From positions 37,261,744-37,325,743 of the forward strand of contig OW804096.1 of assembly GCA_942159475.1 (NCBI GenBank): DNA of 64,000 nt. Reading direction: 5' to 3'. The position numbers and the translations under genes are program-made. The notes under the pieces are model-generated. The model was not told where the DNA came from and ran no database searches. It saw only the letters and a program-made list of their open reading frames with translations. Position 1 is the stretch's first letter; each line of letters begins with the position of its first letter. Shown here in pieces: positions 1 to 11,833 of the stretch. Source of the stretch: Sthenelais limicola (Eukaryota; Annelida; Polychaeta; Phyllodocida; Sigalionidae).

Positions 1-461
1 ATCTTTTCCACAGCACTTATACATAATTGACATATCATGATTCATTTGTAATCATTAATGTCAGTCCGTCCCCAAACTAATTCATCAACTTCAGCCACTA
101 CTAATTACTCCAAATGAGCTTTTTGTCATTACCACAGCAGGAAACTCGGCTCCAAATCAAACAGAATCCTTCATTTGGTTTTGTGTTGTACCCCCCTATA
201 TGTGGAGTATATGTTAAAATCAATCACCATTTACTGAGAATATTGTACTTGATACATAATCAGTAGCTGAATAAAGATATTAAAGTTTAGAATGCTTGCT
301 TTCTGGTGAATTGCAAAATATCTTTAGAGAGACCAAAATGAACCCTAAGATTTTGAAGCTTCATTCTCAGCTATAACGTCGTAAAAGAACTGAAACCAAA
401 TTTGTTCATTATTTAATGCAAATACTGCTGATGTAAACAATATTTTTCATACTGTTATGTG

Positions 462-631
462 TTGGGGATGTGGGGTGGCCGAACGGTCTCGCTACATTTG
501 CTTATTGGCACGCTCGAGTGGTATGTGTGGGTTGGCTCCAGGATATCACTGCATGCAGTTCCATCTCCTCTCATCTGGTACTAGGGTAAGATGAACTAGT
601 CCTGGTAAACAATGTAAAAAATAAATAAATG
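462..631 (+). mobile_element. tRNA-derived SINE-like element
   Basis: Box A-like TGGCCGAACGG at 476-486 and box B-like GGTTGGCTCC at 530-539. A non-tRNA body follows and an AAATAAATAAAT tail ends it. Confidence 0.55.
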
Positions 632-1374
632 TTGATACGGGAATTAGGTGAGTGAGTGAGATTGGTTGCTTTACACCCTTATCAACACATTTAAGATGGT
701 TGTATCAAGGGCGGGCGAGCTGAGAGGGAGGCAGTTTATGATCATACCCAGGAAATAGAGATAGAGAAGAAGGAGTGAGTGAATGAGTGAGAAGATAAAG
801 ACGAAGGGAGAGGGAGACAGAGAAAAAGAGACAGAAAGGCACTTTATGGTCATACCCAGGACCATCAGGAATTAGGAGTCAAATAATAATTTATTAAAGG
901 CATTGCAACAATAATTTAGGCGGATACTCCAAATATAGATTTGCACATTTATGAAGCCCTACAAAATGGTGACATTCTCCTCAATTTTGATAAAACAACC
1001 TTCACATAGGTTGGATTCAATACATCAACTCACTGATGATAAGCTGATTTACGATTGTTATTATCAATTATCCACAGGAAGCAAAGTATTTTTATTTCAA
1101 TTTCTACTGGGTCCGTGTTACAATACAAAAAACTACAAATTTAATTTCACTCATTTGTAATATCAACTACTTCCTACGAATTCGTCCTTGAACTGCAGCC
1201 TGCAAAATAAATGGGTACCAATTCCAAAATCCAAATCCCAGATCGAGCAACCCAATGCCTATTGACAGTACCTTTACCAAATATCTCAGAAAATCCAGAG
1301 TCTTTAACCGAAGATGACATGTTTGAATCCATTTCTTATCCCCGTGCATCCCTCCCTCTCCAACTTCCCGTCTG
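632..1374. other. No gene seen outside the repeat
   Basis: After the repeat ending near 880 the sequence is AT-rich with two small open frames lacking protein-like composition. Confidence 0.5.
641..880 (+). repeat. Dispersed repeat with GTGAGTGAGTGAGATT start
   Basis: GTGAGTGAGTGAGATTGGTT, then TTTACACCCTTATCAACACA, followed by a purine-rich tract. The same unit is inverted at 25978-26170 and partly at 5885-5957. The opening recalls GTGAGTGAGTGAGTTTAGTT-type repeats of bivalves, but this is not proof of relation. Confidence 0.7.
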
Positions 1375-1620
1375 ATATTTCAAACCCCTGGTGGCGCGAG
1401 AAGGAGTCACATGCCCTGGGCCTGGCTCCCGATTATTGGAAATATTAGGCGCGGATGAATATTTCACCAGACACGGCCACTGAGGTCACGCATGCGCTAA
1501 CAGGCGTTAACTTTGGTCACGTGGGGGGTTTAGGGTAAGCGGGGGCAGGGTAGGGGTGGGACAGGGGGTGAATCTGGGGTCGTGTAATAGGGGAGTTGTA
1601 TGTCTCACTGCCCATGTCTA
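1375..1620. promoter_or_regulatory. CpG-rich block with NRF1-like site
   Basis: CACGCATGCGCT at 1487-1498 fits an NRF1 site and GGTCACGTGG at 1515-1524 an E-box. Contrasts with AT-rich flanks. No adjacent gene was recognised. Confidence 0.3.
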
Positions 1621-1656
1621 TTGCAGTATAAATCGGTCATACAAATCGGTCATACA

Positions 1657-1750
1657 AATATTTGGCAAGAAAATTGCTAAAATGTTTTCACCAATATCAG
1701 AGCTTGTATAAATGATCTATGTAGGCCAATGCATGATGGGAAAGATGGCG
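1657..1750. repeat. Dispersed repeat ending GCATGATGGGAAAGATGG
   Basis: GAAAATTGCTAAAATGTTTT and the ATGATGGGAAAGATG end match 13930-14012. A related end also lies at 12890-12910. Confidence 0.6.
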
Positions 1751-2091
1751 ACTTGTGTTATGGAAACTTGTATAACACATAGATATTGACATTAGTGCAT
1801 TGATAAATATTTCATGCTTTTACACTGTTAGTCCCATAATTCAATGCGGTTCAAGATTCAAAATGGCGGCTATGCAAATCCCCTATTGAAGCAGAAGGGT
1901 GGGGAGTGTTTACTCCCCTTTTCCCTATACTGGTGTATCTATGCTCGTTGAAATATTGTATGTTAACATTTTATAGTTTATAGTTGAATTTTGGCGGTAA
2001 ACCTGGTGAATAACGCATTGGTTGCCACGGCTACTTCCCATTATCCCCCATTGTGGTTAACACCTACAATTAAAGCGATTGCGAAAAACTA

Positions 2092-2230
2092 ACTTGGCCG
2101 ATAGGACTTTAAATATACAAATATAACAACACAAGCAGAATATGGATGATTCGGTCTTATGAGTCATAATATGAGTAAATTTGGTAAGATTGTGTTTGTC
2201 GTAATAGCTGAAATGCAGCTTTAGACCATT
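2092..2230. repeat. Dispersed repeat shared with 28210-28481
   Basis: AGTCATAATATGAGTAAATT and TAGCTGAAATGCAGCTTTAG match, inverted, the stretch at 28215-28290. Confidence 0.6.
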
Positions 2231-2374
2231 ATAGATCTATGCCAAACCTTAGCTCTGATGTGTATAACATTGATCATAATACATATTAGTGACAAAATCT
2301 GAACCATCGGAAACCTATTTGACCAATATTTTGGAGGAAACGCCCATTGTAGTTTTTAGTGCAGGGTATTGTAA

Positions 2375-2593
2375 AAGGGGGTCTCCATTGGCTGCGATAA
2401 GCTCTGCGGTAAGCCTTGCGATGGTGTTGCGATGGTTCTATAGGTGGAGGGGAGTGATGAGGTCCTCCATAGATATGGTTCACTGGCCACTTCGCCACTC
2501 CTCTCCACCTATAGAACCATCACAACAACATTGCAAGGCTTACCGCAGAGCTTATCACAAAGCTTACCGCACCCAGTGGAGACCCCCCTTAAA
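2375..2593. mobile_element. Fold-back element
   Basis: Arms 2375-2457 and 2491-2593 are inverse copies (GATAAGCTCTGCGGTAAGCC, GGTTCTATAGGTGGAG) around a ~33-base loop. The right arm has an extra internal GCGGTAAGCTTTGTGATAAG duplication. Open frames on both strands are artefacts of the palindrome. Confidence 0.85.
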
Positions 2594-3277
2594 GGTTCAC
2601 ATTTCTATTTCTAGCTATTTCTCTGCCCATAGTAATCCCAATAAGCCTTCCCCATCGCAACCTATCAGAGAGTTCACTTGTCGCTGGTCATTCATTGCGG
2701 AGATTCTCTGCATATCGTGGCCATATCCTAATTAAATAAATTAATCATGAAAACACTCTTGTACAACTATCACATTTTTCGTAAGTCGTTGAGGTTTTTA
2801 CAAAGCTCAATGCACTATTACCTTCTTTAGATTGTTTTCTTTGGACCAGATGTGTCTGTTAATGTTATAGACAGATATCACTCAAATATCTCCCCCCATC
2901 TATCATATCATGCAGCGATGGGTTTGTGGAAGTGACTGAGGCAGATGAAGGGGAGGTGGATATGGGGAGAGGAGATATTTTATAGATGAGCTAGTCTTTG
3001 GATATAGAAGAAACCCAAATATCAGTAATATGTTAGTTGAAGTTAATAGGTTTATAGCCTATGTTGTCCTCTACTGCTCAAAACAATGCAGAACTGCCAG
3101 CTGATTGTGCAGTTTTGCAGTTTCGGAAAAAACCCTCAAAAATGGTTCTCCGAAAAAAATGAAAAACTATTATATTTCAACATCCCCAAAGAAATAATGA
3201 GTTAGAACCTGTTGCCAGTGCAAACATACTAATAAATCACACTCCTCTCTCCTCAAAAAACATATTTTAGTTGAGTA

Positions 3278-3962
3278 GAGGACCAATTCCCTCCCTTACT
3301 CCGCCCTCTCTCCTCTCCCACCCTTCACCTCTCCCTTTCTCACCTATCTTTCTCTTCCTGTCCCTCTATCCTCTCCCAACCTCTCATACTTCTCACCCCT
3401 TTCCCTCCATCTCGCCCCCTCCTCTATCACTCTCCCCCTCCCCCCTCCCCTTTCCTCTATTTCTATATGCCTCCATTCATACCTCTTCCCCGTCATTTCT
3501 CCCTTCTCCTCTCTTTTCCTGTCCTCTCTCCTCCTCTCTCAGCCCTCTACTCGCACTCTTATTAAGGGCCTGGTCCAATAAGCCGATTCTCATGCAACTC
3601 TCACAGAATCTAGTGTAAAAGAGTCCTCTGCGGCGTAGAATCGCATGAGCATCGGCTTAGTGGACAAGGCCCTGTTCTTGCGTGCCTCTCTCCCCAACTT
3701 TCCCTCCCTCCCTCGCCCTTCCCTCTCTCTCTCCTTCCTCTCGTTATCTCTCTCGATCCTCTCATCGATGTCTACCTAGTCTTCTCTCTCACCCTCTTCT
3801 TCTTCTTCCTCTTCTTCTTCTTTCTCCTCCCATCGAATGCAATACATACTATCTGAGTATCTCTCAGGTTCTCAATTTCTCTCCCTCTCTCCGCCCCCGT
3901 CTCTCCCCTCCCATTACTATTTCCTCTTGCCCCACTCCTCCTACTCTCTCTCTCTCTATCCA
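3278..3962. repeat. Polypyrimidine tract
   Basis: Nearly pure C/T on the plus strand (CTCTCTCC, CCTCTTCTTC), interrupted only by a MITE-2 copy. Two forward open frames here are low-complexity artefacts. Confidence 0.9.
3564..3673. mobile_element. MITE-2 copy
   Basis: 110 bp with ends AAGGGCCTGGTCCAATAAGC and its inverse. Internal core CTCACAGAATCTAGTGTAAA is shared with the copies at 23735 and 34433. Confidence 0.8.
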
Positions 3963-4013
3963 TCTTTGTAGAATATCTTCATCAATCCATTACACCCAAG
4001 TAAACTATAGTTC

Positions 4014-4249
4014 TGGGTCAAACTTTCACAAAATATACAATCAGCAGTTCAACACATTTAAGAAATTCGGCTAGAATAGGCTGAAGTGTGTTAAATACTG
4101 GGCATATCTGAGTATATTTACTATTGCCTTGTTTTAAACAATCAGTTCGGTTATGTTGAACTGTATATTGAACCTCATTTTTGTCTTAAAATCAGGATAT
4201 TTGGAGGATTGGTGAAGGCCAATTGTACATTTTCCGACGATCTGACCCA
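4014..4249 (+). mobile_element. MITE-1 copy, TSD TC
   Basis: Ends TGGGTCA and TGACCCA, 2 bp duplication TC (4012-4013, 4250-4251). Internal sequence of subfamily III. Confidence 0.85.
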
Positions 4250-4327
4250 TCTGCAGAAGTGACTGACTGGTGAGGGTGGGCCTACATGGGTAGAAGCAGG
4301 TGCCTCCCAATCAGGGTACCCCATATA

Positions 4328-4564
4328 TATGTCAGACTCTCAGAAAATGTACAAATGTCAGCTGTACACATTTAGTAAATTATGCTAAAATAGGCTGCAA
4401 TTTGGCCAATACTAGGTAAATTAAAGTATATTCGGCAGTGGATTGACGCTAGCAATATGGTTGGTTAGGTTGAACTGAGTTTTGAACTTTATTTTCGTCT
4501 TAAATGTGGGTTATTTGAGAGGATTTGTGAAGCTGAATTGTACATTTCCTGAAAACTTGACCCA
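4328..4564 (+). mobile_element. MITE-1 copy
   Basis: Subfamily I (CAGCTGTACACATTTAGTAA). The left end is eroded (TATGTCAG). A long poly-G follows at 4600-4615. Confidence 0.85.
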
Positions 4565-4974
4565 TATATCGGTTATAGAGTGTGTGTGAGGGTTGGTCGG
4601 GGGGGGGGGGGGGGGTCTCTACTGGGCAAGTTGATGGGACCACTCCATGCATGAAATAACATGGCCTGAACGTCAGTGATGGAGGGAGGTCTATTTCATG
4701 GCTGGTTACATGCGGTTGGACAAACATGTAACATCCACCTTACTGACCTGTCGCTCTTCCTCAACACTTTTGCTCCATATTTATACAAGCTTGAAATGAA
4801 CGAGAGCTTGGGTGGTCACTGGGGATAACTGAGTGCAAGGACACTTATTCTCTTTGTCAATATCTGCTTGACCATTTGGAGGTCAGTGTGTGGTCTGACT
4901 TGGCAGTGGTATGAAGATTAATCCCTAAGGTTCTGAAGATTTTTTTGAGTTTTGTTAATACAGGTAGCGTATGT

Positions 4975-5004
4975 AAATTGTACATTTTCTGAAACTCTGA
5001 CCCA
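4975..5004 (+). mobile_element. MITE-1 right-end fragment
   Basis: AAATTGTACATTTTCTGAAA followed by CTCTGACCCA, without the body. Confidence 0.6.
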
Positions 5005-5098
5005 TTATAATAAGAAATAGTGTAAAAAGAAAGGGGAAGATAGACATGTAAATTGAGGCAAAAGATCATTTTGGGTTCATTTTCCAGAAGATGATTAT

Positions 5099-5330
5099 AT
5101 GGATTTTCAGAAAATATACAATTGACAGCTCTACACATTTAGTAAATTCTGCTAAATTACGCTGCAATCTGGTCAATACTAGGTAAATTCGAGTATATTC
5201 GGCATGGCAATGATTCTTGCAATCTGTTTGGTTAGGTTGATCTGTATTTTGAACTTTATTTTCGTCTGAAATTTGGGTTCTTTGAGAGGAATGGTGAAGG
5301 TGAATTGTACATTTTCTGAAAGTCTGACCA
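5099..5330 (+). mobile_element. MITE-1 copy
   Basis: Subfamily I; terminal bases eroded on both sides (ATGGATTTTCAG, TCTGACCA). Confidence 0.85.
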
Positions 5331-5351
5331 ATATGTTACCACCCAATACCC

Positions 5352-5530
5352 CCCGGACTCATTAGGCCATGTGCAGTTATAACCTTGTCGTTGAAGCCGT
5401 ACATCAGGGACTCGAACCTATAACCTTAGCGTACCCACTGTCCCAAGGGCACTATTACCACCAGGACGTGCCTAATGGGGAATTGGTCATCACATGAGGG
5501 TTCTCAGCATTGAGGTCCCATCAGGATCAG
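5352..5530 (-). mobile_element. tRNA-derived SINE-like element
   Basis: On the minus strand, a perfect box B GGTTCGAGTCC (5418-5408) and an upstream TGGTGGTAATAGTGCCC that can serve as box A. Borders are approximate. Confidence 0.45.
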
Positions 5531-5629
5531 AATACATGAATATATAATGTTAGGTGCATGTTACACTGTCCTCAATTTGATCAATTCTGCAACGTTTAGG
5601 CTACTTCTTAACATACCTTTGGCCTTGTA

Positions 5630-5866
5630 TGGGTAAGATTTTCAGAAAATGTACAATTCACCTTCACCAATCCTCCCAAAAAAAACACATTTAACACAGA
5701 AGTGCGCTTCAAAATGTTGTTTAACATAACAGAACTGATACTTTAAATTAATGCAATACCAAATATACTCAGATATACCAAAAAATTATATTTTTTAAGC
5801 AGAATTTAGCAGAAATTACTAAATATGTAGGGATGTCAATTGTACATTTTCTGAAAATCTGACCCT
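5630..5866 (-). mobile_element. MITE-1 copy, TSD TA
   Basis: Subfamily III, inverse orientation. TA at 5628-5629 and 5867-5868. Confidence 0.85.
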
Positions 5867-5884
5867 TATATTCATGTACTACTA

Positions 5885-5957
5885 GTTCTCCTGCCCTTGA
5901 TATAACCTTCAATGTGTTGATAAGGGCGTAAAGCAACCAACCTCACTCACTCACTAT
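5885..5957 (-). repeat. Partial copy of the GTGAGTGAGTGAG repeat
   Basis: Inverse of the first ~70 bases of the repeat at 641: GCCCTTGATATAACCTTCAA through CTCACTCACTCAC. Confidence 0.7.
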
Positions 5958-6281
5958 ACTAGTTCTTCATCAATCGTTTTAAACAGTTGGTATGCAGTGG
6001 ACAAATTTGTTACAGTTTTTTTCAGTGTCCATAGCCATGAAATAGATTTATTACTGATCAGGATATTTAAGGGGTCCTGGTGTTATAATTATGCTGGAGT
6101 AACTCTTTTGAAATTTTGGTCAAATGACTTGATACAAACTATATTGTCAGAGAAACTGATTACTATCAAATTAGAACCATCCAAAATGTAACCCGATGTA
6201 TTGCTATGTTGTGGTACATGAATATGGTGTTAGGATAACTATCTCTTCACATCAGAACCTTAGAACCTTTTGATGTACATG

Positions 6282-6517
6282 TGGGTCAGATCTTCAGAAA
6301 ATGTACAATTCGCCTTCACTAATTCTCTCAAATAACCCACATTTAAGGCAAAGATGAGCATCGAAATACAGTTTAACGTAGGAAAATGGATGCTACAAAA
6401 CAATGCGACATCAAATGTATTCATATATACCCGGTATTCATAATGTTTCAGCCTAATTTAGCAGAGTTTCCTAAATGTGAGAGGTGCCAATTGTACATTT
6501 TCTGACGATCTGACCCA
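6282..6517 (-). mobile_element. MITE-1 copy, TSD TG
   Basis: Subfamily III. TG at 6280-6281 and 6518-6519, one of the clear non-TA duplications. Confidence 0.85.
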
Positions 6518-6764
6518 TGCACCTATCAGCTGGATCCGATACTGTATATATATAGTAAATCCTCATGTATCTAGATTAGTCTTTAATCTACGCTGTCCTT
6601 TCATATTGGTATAATTATACGGTGGTACATGTTAAAGACCCTAGGGTATTTTCAAAGGCTTAAGACCGTTTTGAAATGAGCCCCAAATTTGTACATGTAG
6701 TGCCATTCAATATGCTTAATGTTCCTATACTACTTACAACATTTTGTATTGGTCCATGCGCACT

Positions 6765-6994
6765 TGCGTAAGATTTTCATAAAATATACAATTGGCAACT
6801 GTACACATTTAGTAAATTCTGCTAAATTAGGCCGCATTTTTGGCCAATATTGGGTAAATTCGAGGATATTCGGCATTGCATTGATTCTAGCAACCTGTTT
6901 TGATAGGTTGAACTGTATTTTGGACTAATATTTCGTCTGAATTTTGGGAAGGTTGGCGAAGTTGAACTGTACATTTTTCGAGAATCTGACCCGC
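6765..6994 (+). mobile_element. MITE-1 copy
   Basis: Subfamily I, with eroded ends (TGCGTAAG, CTGACCCG). Confidence 0.8.
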
Positions 6995-7084
6995 TTAGCA
7001 GTTCTTCATTATCTGCGCAGATATATCTCTTTTATATCCAGAGAGTAGGTTCTTTTTCACAGATGAAATTTTGTTATTTCACTA

Positions 7085-7498
7085 TTATGTGTTTTAGAAA
7101 AATGAACCACAAGTCGCTAAAAGGTATTTTCAGAAGTCATTTATTTGCAAAAGCACTTTGTTGACATGCTATCATTTGTTGGTATCTAGTCCCTGAGGTC
7201 GTATGAATAAATGTACCAAATTTCAAGACTGTGTATTAAATATATCTCTGCGTTTCTAAGCCCATCCTATGGACTATAAGTATCTACTTTACTAGTGATT
7301 GGCCACCCAGAAATATTGCAAACCTCTTTTTCAAAAATAAAAATATCAAACTTAAAATATGGAAATATTAATTATATAGGTAATCCTAATGCTTACTATC
7401 ATTGGAATCCGGTTGACCTAATTTTTTTTCATTTATGATGATATCTCAAAATTCCTTTTTTGCGAATTGTGACTCATTTTCCTATAACACGTCACATA
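7085..7498. mobile_element. MITE-3 copy
   Basis: Ends ATGTGTTTTAGAAAAATGAA and an inverse with GTGACTCATTTTCC; core AAAAATAAAAATATC. Confidence 0.75.
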
Positions 7499-7918
7499 AT
7501 GTGTTTGGGAGTGGGTTTGCCACCTTACAGAGGGAAGTAAAAAAAATTGTAAAAAAAAATTAAAAAAATATTGTAAAAAATTAGAGTGACAATAGTAGAC
7601 CTCTGTCATTGTTGTCTATTCTCCTCCTCGATGGGATCCAAGTATTTTCTGTCTCTGCTAAATGACTGATTATAAGAATTTGAAATATTGATGACATAGA
7701 CAACGGTACCATAATTGCTCTTATATCGTGTGTATTCTTATCGTAGAATTAAGTTTTGGAGGAAAAATACAAAAACAAACTTGTTATGTCTATACCCAAT
7801 TCATGTATTAACCGTGAACGATTAATTGACTGCTTATCCTATTGCTCTTATTAGAAATTGTTAATGTTAAACACTAAAATATATATTGAACGTGACATGT
7901 ACAGTATACATGAGTATA

Positions 7919-8154
7919 TGGGTCAGATGTTCAGAAAATTCACAATCTACAGTTCTACACATCTATCAACGTCTGCTAAATTAGAGTGAAAATTGATAAA
8001 TACCAGGTATATCTGAATATATTCTGTATTGTATTCATTCAATAAATCTGTCTGGTTATGTTGAACTGTATTTTGAAGCTTATTCTTGTCTTAAATTTGG
8101 GTTATTTGAGAGGATTGGTGAAGGTCAATTGTACATTTTCTGGATATGTGACCC
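7919..8154 (+). mobile_element. MITE-1 copy, TSD TA
   Basis: Subfamily II (ATTCAATAAATCTGTCTGGT). Flanked by TATA on both sides. Confidence 0.9.
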
Positions 8155-8595
8155 ATATAGCACATGTATATATCTATAGCTAACAGAACCATTCCAAACT
8201 GAGGGAAAGCCTCGCGCTCCTGACCAAAAAAATCCCATTAAATAATCTATTTAATTAGGACAACGGTGGTTGGCCTACTGAAGGCCGGAAAACTATAAAC
8301 GCAGTAGGTGTCCAATCATTGACATACTGATGACATACTGATCTTGTCAGCTCTAAGAGGCTGTGAGCCTTGAGCCTAGATTGTGTACATATTTTGATGG
8401 TCGGACCCATTGCCTTTGAACTGGCTATGGCGATACTCGTCACAAATTGCTCTTTCGACATCAAGGGAGCACTGGGCGATAATGTGGAATTTGTAGGGAT
8501 AAAGAAAGTAATGTTATTTGTATAGGCGGGAAGTATATAGGTGCTGACCCCTGTTAGTGCTGGGAGACACTATTTACTGTACACTCTAAGAAGAA

Positions 8596-8880
8596 AGGGT
8601 TCTAACAAGAACCCTTAAGGGTTCTTCGGCTTGTCGACATGGCAGAACCCCTAATGGTTCTTGTTAGAACCCTTTTTTGAGGGTTCTAAGTAGAACCCCC
8701 GTTTCGGAAATAGGCAGGGTTCTACATAGAACCCTGGATTTGAAGAACCCTCCAGCTGGAAATGTCCAGGGTTCTTTAAATAACCTAATGGACGTTCTTT
8801 GAAGAACCCTCATTCTGAAAATGGGGTTCTTCAGAGAACCATATAGGGTTCTATTTGTAACCCCATATTATGGTTTTTCA
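8596..8880. repeat. Subterminal GGGTTCT/AGAACCC array, left end of element A
   Basis: More than a dozen copies of GGGTTCT or AGAACCC in both orientations, forming nested hairpins. It mirrors the array at 11346-11575. Such arrays are typical transposase-binding regions. Confidence 0.8.
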
Positions 8881-9638
8881 CAACCTAGTTGATTTTATTA
8901 TTGCTTTTATTGCTGAAGTAACATCACTTTTCATCAATTTATTCAACATTTTCCTTTTTATGGTGTGGATAGTATTTTTCAGTGAGTATTCCAGTCGATA
9001 ACCCTTTCATCCTTCCATTCTCATCTCCTCTAGAAGAATACAAAATTGACAATGTTAATTAAAGATATGTATTGAATTTAATAGTATAGTACTTTAATAC
9101 TTTTAATAGTTTCCTTATAAATTAAGTACATTATGGAACAGGAACAATATTCTAGGTACCACATTAGAATAATAGACATCGCATGAAAGGGCAAACTATA
9201 AAATATCAGAAATAAGACCACACAATTGATATTTTTTGGCTTATATAGGCCGTATATATAATATATAATAGGTATAAAGGCAAAAATTAGCAGAATCTAC
9301 TAACCACACTACTGTTTGGTGATATAGATTCATGATTATTGGAGGAGACAGCCGCTTGTGAGTTCCAACACCTCCAATTAATTTTCCTTACATCTGTTAC
9401 GAAAAGAAAATGATAGAATATTAGGTTTATGTGAGGGAAACGTTTTTACTATCATAGGGGCCCTTACATATATATCTTTATGACTCCATGAGAAGATGGT
9501 AATCAGTACATAAATAGGAATAAATTATGATAATAGTCTCATTAGAAAATGATCTCACATACTAATTTAAAACATGAGTCATAATGATTAGTTTACAGAA
9601 TAGTATATTAAGTAATAATGTAGTGTTACAAAACTTAC

Positions 9639-9747
9639 CTATTGCTTCTTTTTATTTTACTGTCGTCCAACATTCCACAAAGTGTAAAGCGTGTCCCCAG
9701 GAGTGTGTACAGTCTATTGACCAGTCTAGTAGGGTCTCTCCTCGCCA
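9639..9747 (-). pseudogene. Candidate internal exon inside element A
   Basis: Minus-strand acceptor ATTTTTCAG, 109 bases, then a strong donor GTAAGT. One frame is open throughout and reads ARRDPTRLVNRLYTLLGTRF followed by a Cys and a basic end. RDPTRLVNRL resembles the first helix of BEN domains (xPxRLVRxLLD), but the rest does not clearly match. Its place within element A suggests a transposon-borne or captured coding piece. Low certainty. Confidence 0.3.
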
Positions 9748-10602
9748 CTGAAAAATAAATCATGATTTCAAATTATCATCTCAAGTAATAACAGAAGAGA
9801 GTGTGAGCGGAGAAAGGAGAAGAGAAAGAGGTCTGCAGGAACAATCCTATAGGTTCCTTGTGAAGCTATACTATATATATATACAGTATAGGATCGTTGA
9901 TAGCAGCATTTAGGCGCCCGTATTCTGAGCATAGATCTAGTTGGTATTTCTCTCTATAAGCCAGTTCATGGTTCCAGAGGCCTGAGTATGGCCGCTCACC
10001 AGGCATAGAGGCATAGAGTGGGGAATACTCGGGTGCTTAATCACTGTTTTAACTAAGTCACAATATTATGAATATATATTCGTGCGAAGGGAGGGTATGG
10101 TTTTGGTCATCTGACATGGGTAGATTGAATCAGACAATATTTTGGTACTTGAACTCCTATAGCCTAATTTGGTAGAGTAAATCATTGAATTACTGTAGCC
10201 CACGCAGTTTGTTTACATTTCGGCGGGCTCTACGCATGAAGCTATGTCCATGGCACATGGCAAAAACTAGCCAAATCCTCCCGGAGATATCGAAAAAGCA
10301 CTGTGATTCAATACAACACTTCATTTGAAAGTTATATCGCAAGTTAGAAATAATTCCTCACAGAAACATGGGAGTTATTCATGATTATCTATGATCGAGC
10401 ATGAGACCGGGTGGAACGCCGTAGGGTAGGTTTGGCTTGCTTCCCTTGGTTCAAGGGTATATAGCCGTTGGTTGGATGATGCAACAGACGACTGAGACCG
10501 TGAACTGGCTTATATATAGAAATATTACTTCTTATTCTGTCACCTTGGGTCACTATAAACATGTTTCGGTCTAGAAGTACTGAAATCGTGAAACAAAAAC
10601 AT

Positions 10603-10700
10603 ACTTACTACTAGAAATCGGCTAGAAATCCTTGAACGTTTTCCAAAGTCCAGCTAAGGTTTGAAAGATGGCGGTCGTGTTCGACGCATGCGCAGTGATG
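10603..10700 (-). promoter_or_regulatory. CpG-rich promoter-like block with YY1- and NRF1-type sites, and first-exon donor
   Basis: AAGATGGCGGTC (10667-10678) fits a YY1 site. CGCATGCGCA just after it (about 10685) fits the NRF1 palindrome. On the minus strand a donor GTAAGTATG follows at 10608. The arrangement suits a TATA-less promoter with a short 5' UTR exon reading toward the candidate exon at 9639-9747. Confidence 0.4.
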
Positions 10701-11345
10701 GTTTAGCCTGGCCCGATGCTTAGCAAACACAAACATAGGTGGCACCACCATGGTCACCATTATACGCTGTATGCCATTATTATCCATACATTATATAGCC
10801 AATTTGTATGGAGAAAATTACATCCAAAGGCCCTACAATATATAATTATATTGCCCCAAATTGAAATCACATGGGGCTATTAATAAGTTAATTATTTTAT
10901 GGGATTTAAGATAATTTCACTACAGGCCTATACTAAGGGTATAACGCATTATTGATGCAAAAATTAGCAAATTCTTATGGCATTTTGAGCAGGATATTTA
11001 TATACTACCAATTCCTTATTATTAAGGGGCATGTTATTAGGAATAGGCCTACATACATAGGCCTACCATTTGTATGTTTATATGATCGATATGAGATAAC
11101 AATAATGTGAAAAACGTCAAAATTGCAATTAAACTTCTGGAACCGACCACATATAGTGTAGACTGGTTTCATTTTCTAGGGATGTACAATAGCTTACAAT
11201 TGACAAAAATCATTCCGTCCGATTATTTTCATCGGTTTTGTAAAAAAAAAAAAAAAAAAACGTTTTGAAAAAAAAAACTTTGTCTGTTTTTGTACAAAAT
11301 TTTTTCATTTGCTTTTATGATGCACCAATGCATGCAGCTGCAAAA

Positions 11346-11575
11346 GCCCCTATGGTTCTAGACGGAACCCCTAACGAGAAAAAGGGGGTTCTTTGTAGAA
11401 CCGCTTTGAGTTAAAGAACCCTTCAAGTGCATAAAGAATCCTTAAATCGCTGAAGAACCCCTATGGTTCTAGATGGAACCTCCGGTGGTCCCGAAGAACC
11501 CTTTTAGGTGTCGAAGAACCCTAGGGTTCTTGGTAGAACCATGAGGTTCTATCTAGAACCCAAAAGAACCCTTTT
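11346..11575. repeat. Subterminal GGTTCT/AGAACC array, right end of element A
   Basis: Repeated GGTTCT and AGAACCC heptamers in both orientations up to the right terminal inverted repeat. Preceded by a poly-A/T stretch at 11240-11280. Confidence 0.8.
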
Positions 11576-11596
11576 TTCTTAGAGTGTAGGGGGATA

Positions 11597-11833
11597 TGGG
11601 TCAGATTTTCAAAATATGTCCAATTGGCAGCTGTACATATTTAGTAAATTCTGCTAAATTAGGCGGCAATATGGCCAATACTATGCGAATTCTAGTATAT
11701 TCGGCATTGCATTGATTCTGGCAATCTGTCTGGTTAGGTTGAGCTGTATTTTGAACTTTATTTTCGTCTGAATTATGGGTTATTCGAAAGGATTGGTAAA
11801 GGTGAAATGTACATTTTCTGGCGACTTCACCCA
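11597..11833 (+). mobile_element. MITE-1 copy next to element A
   Basis: Subfamily I body with a right end of the GGCGACTTCACCCA variant. TA flanks. Confidence 0.85.

Larger units (their letters stand above)
8582..11586 (-). mobile_element. Element A: 3.0 kb DNA transposon with CACTCTAAG ends
   Basis: The left end CACTCTAAGAAGAAAGGGTTCT at 8582 and the right end at 11560-11586 are inverted copies (AGAACCCTTTTTTCTTAGAGTG). TA flanks both sides (8580-8581 and 11587-11588). Both subterminal regions (8596-8880 and 11346-11575) are packed with short direct and inverted copies of GGGTTCT/AGAACCC. CACT ends with subterminal repeat arrays recall CACTA/CMC-type transposons; that assignment is inference. 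There is no intact transposase. The interior has a CpG-rich promoter-like block and one candidate minus-strand exon. A MITE-1 copy starts 11 bases beyond the right end. Confidence 0.75.

Noticed and set aside
2286..2735. Open frames on both strands
   Set aside because: Product of the fold-back element.
3271..4074. Two forward open frames of 115 and 130 codons
   Set aside because: Polypyrimidine low complexity; the second runs into a MITE-1.
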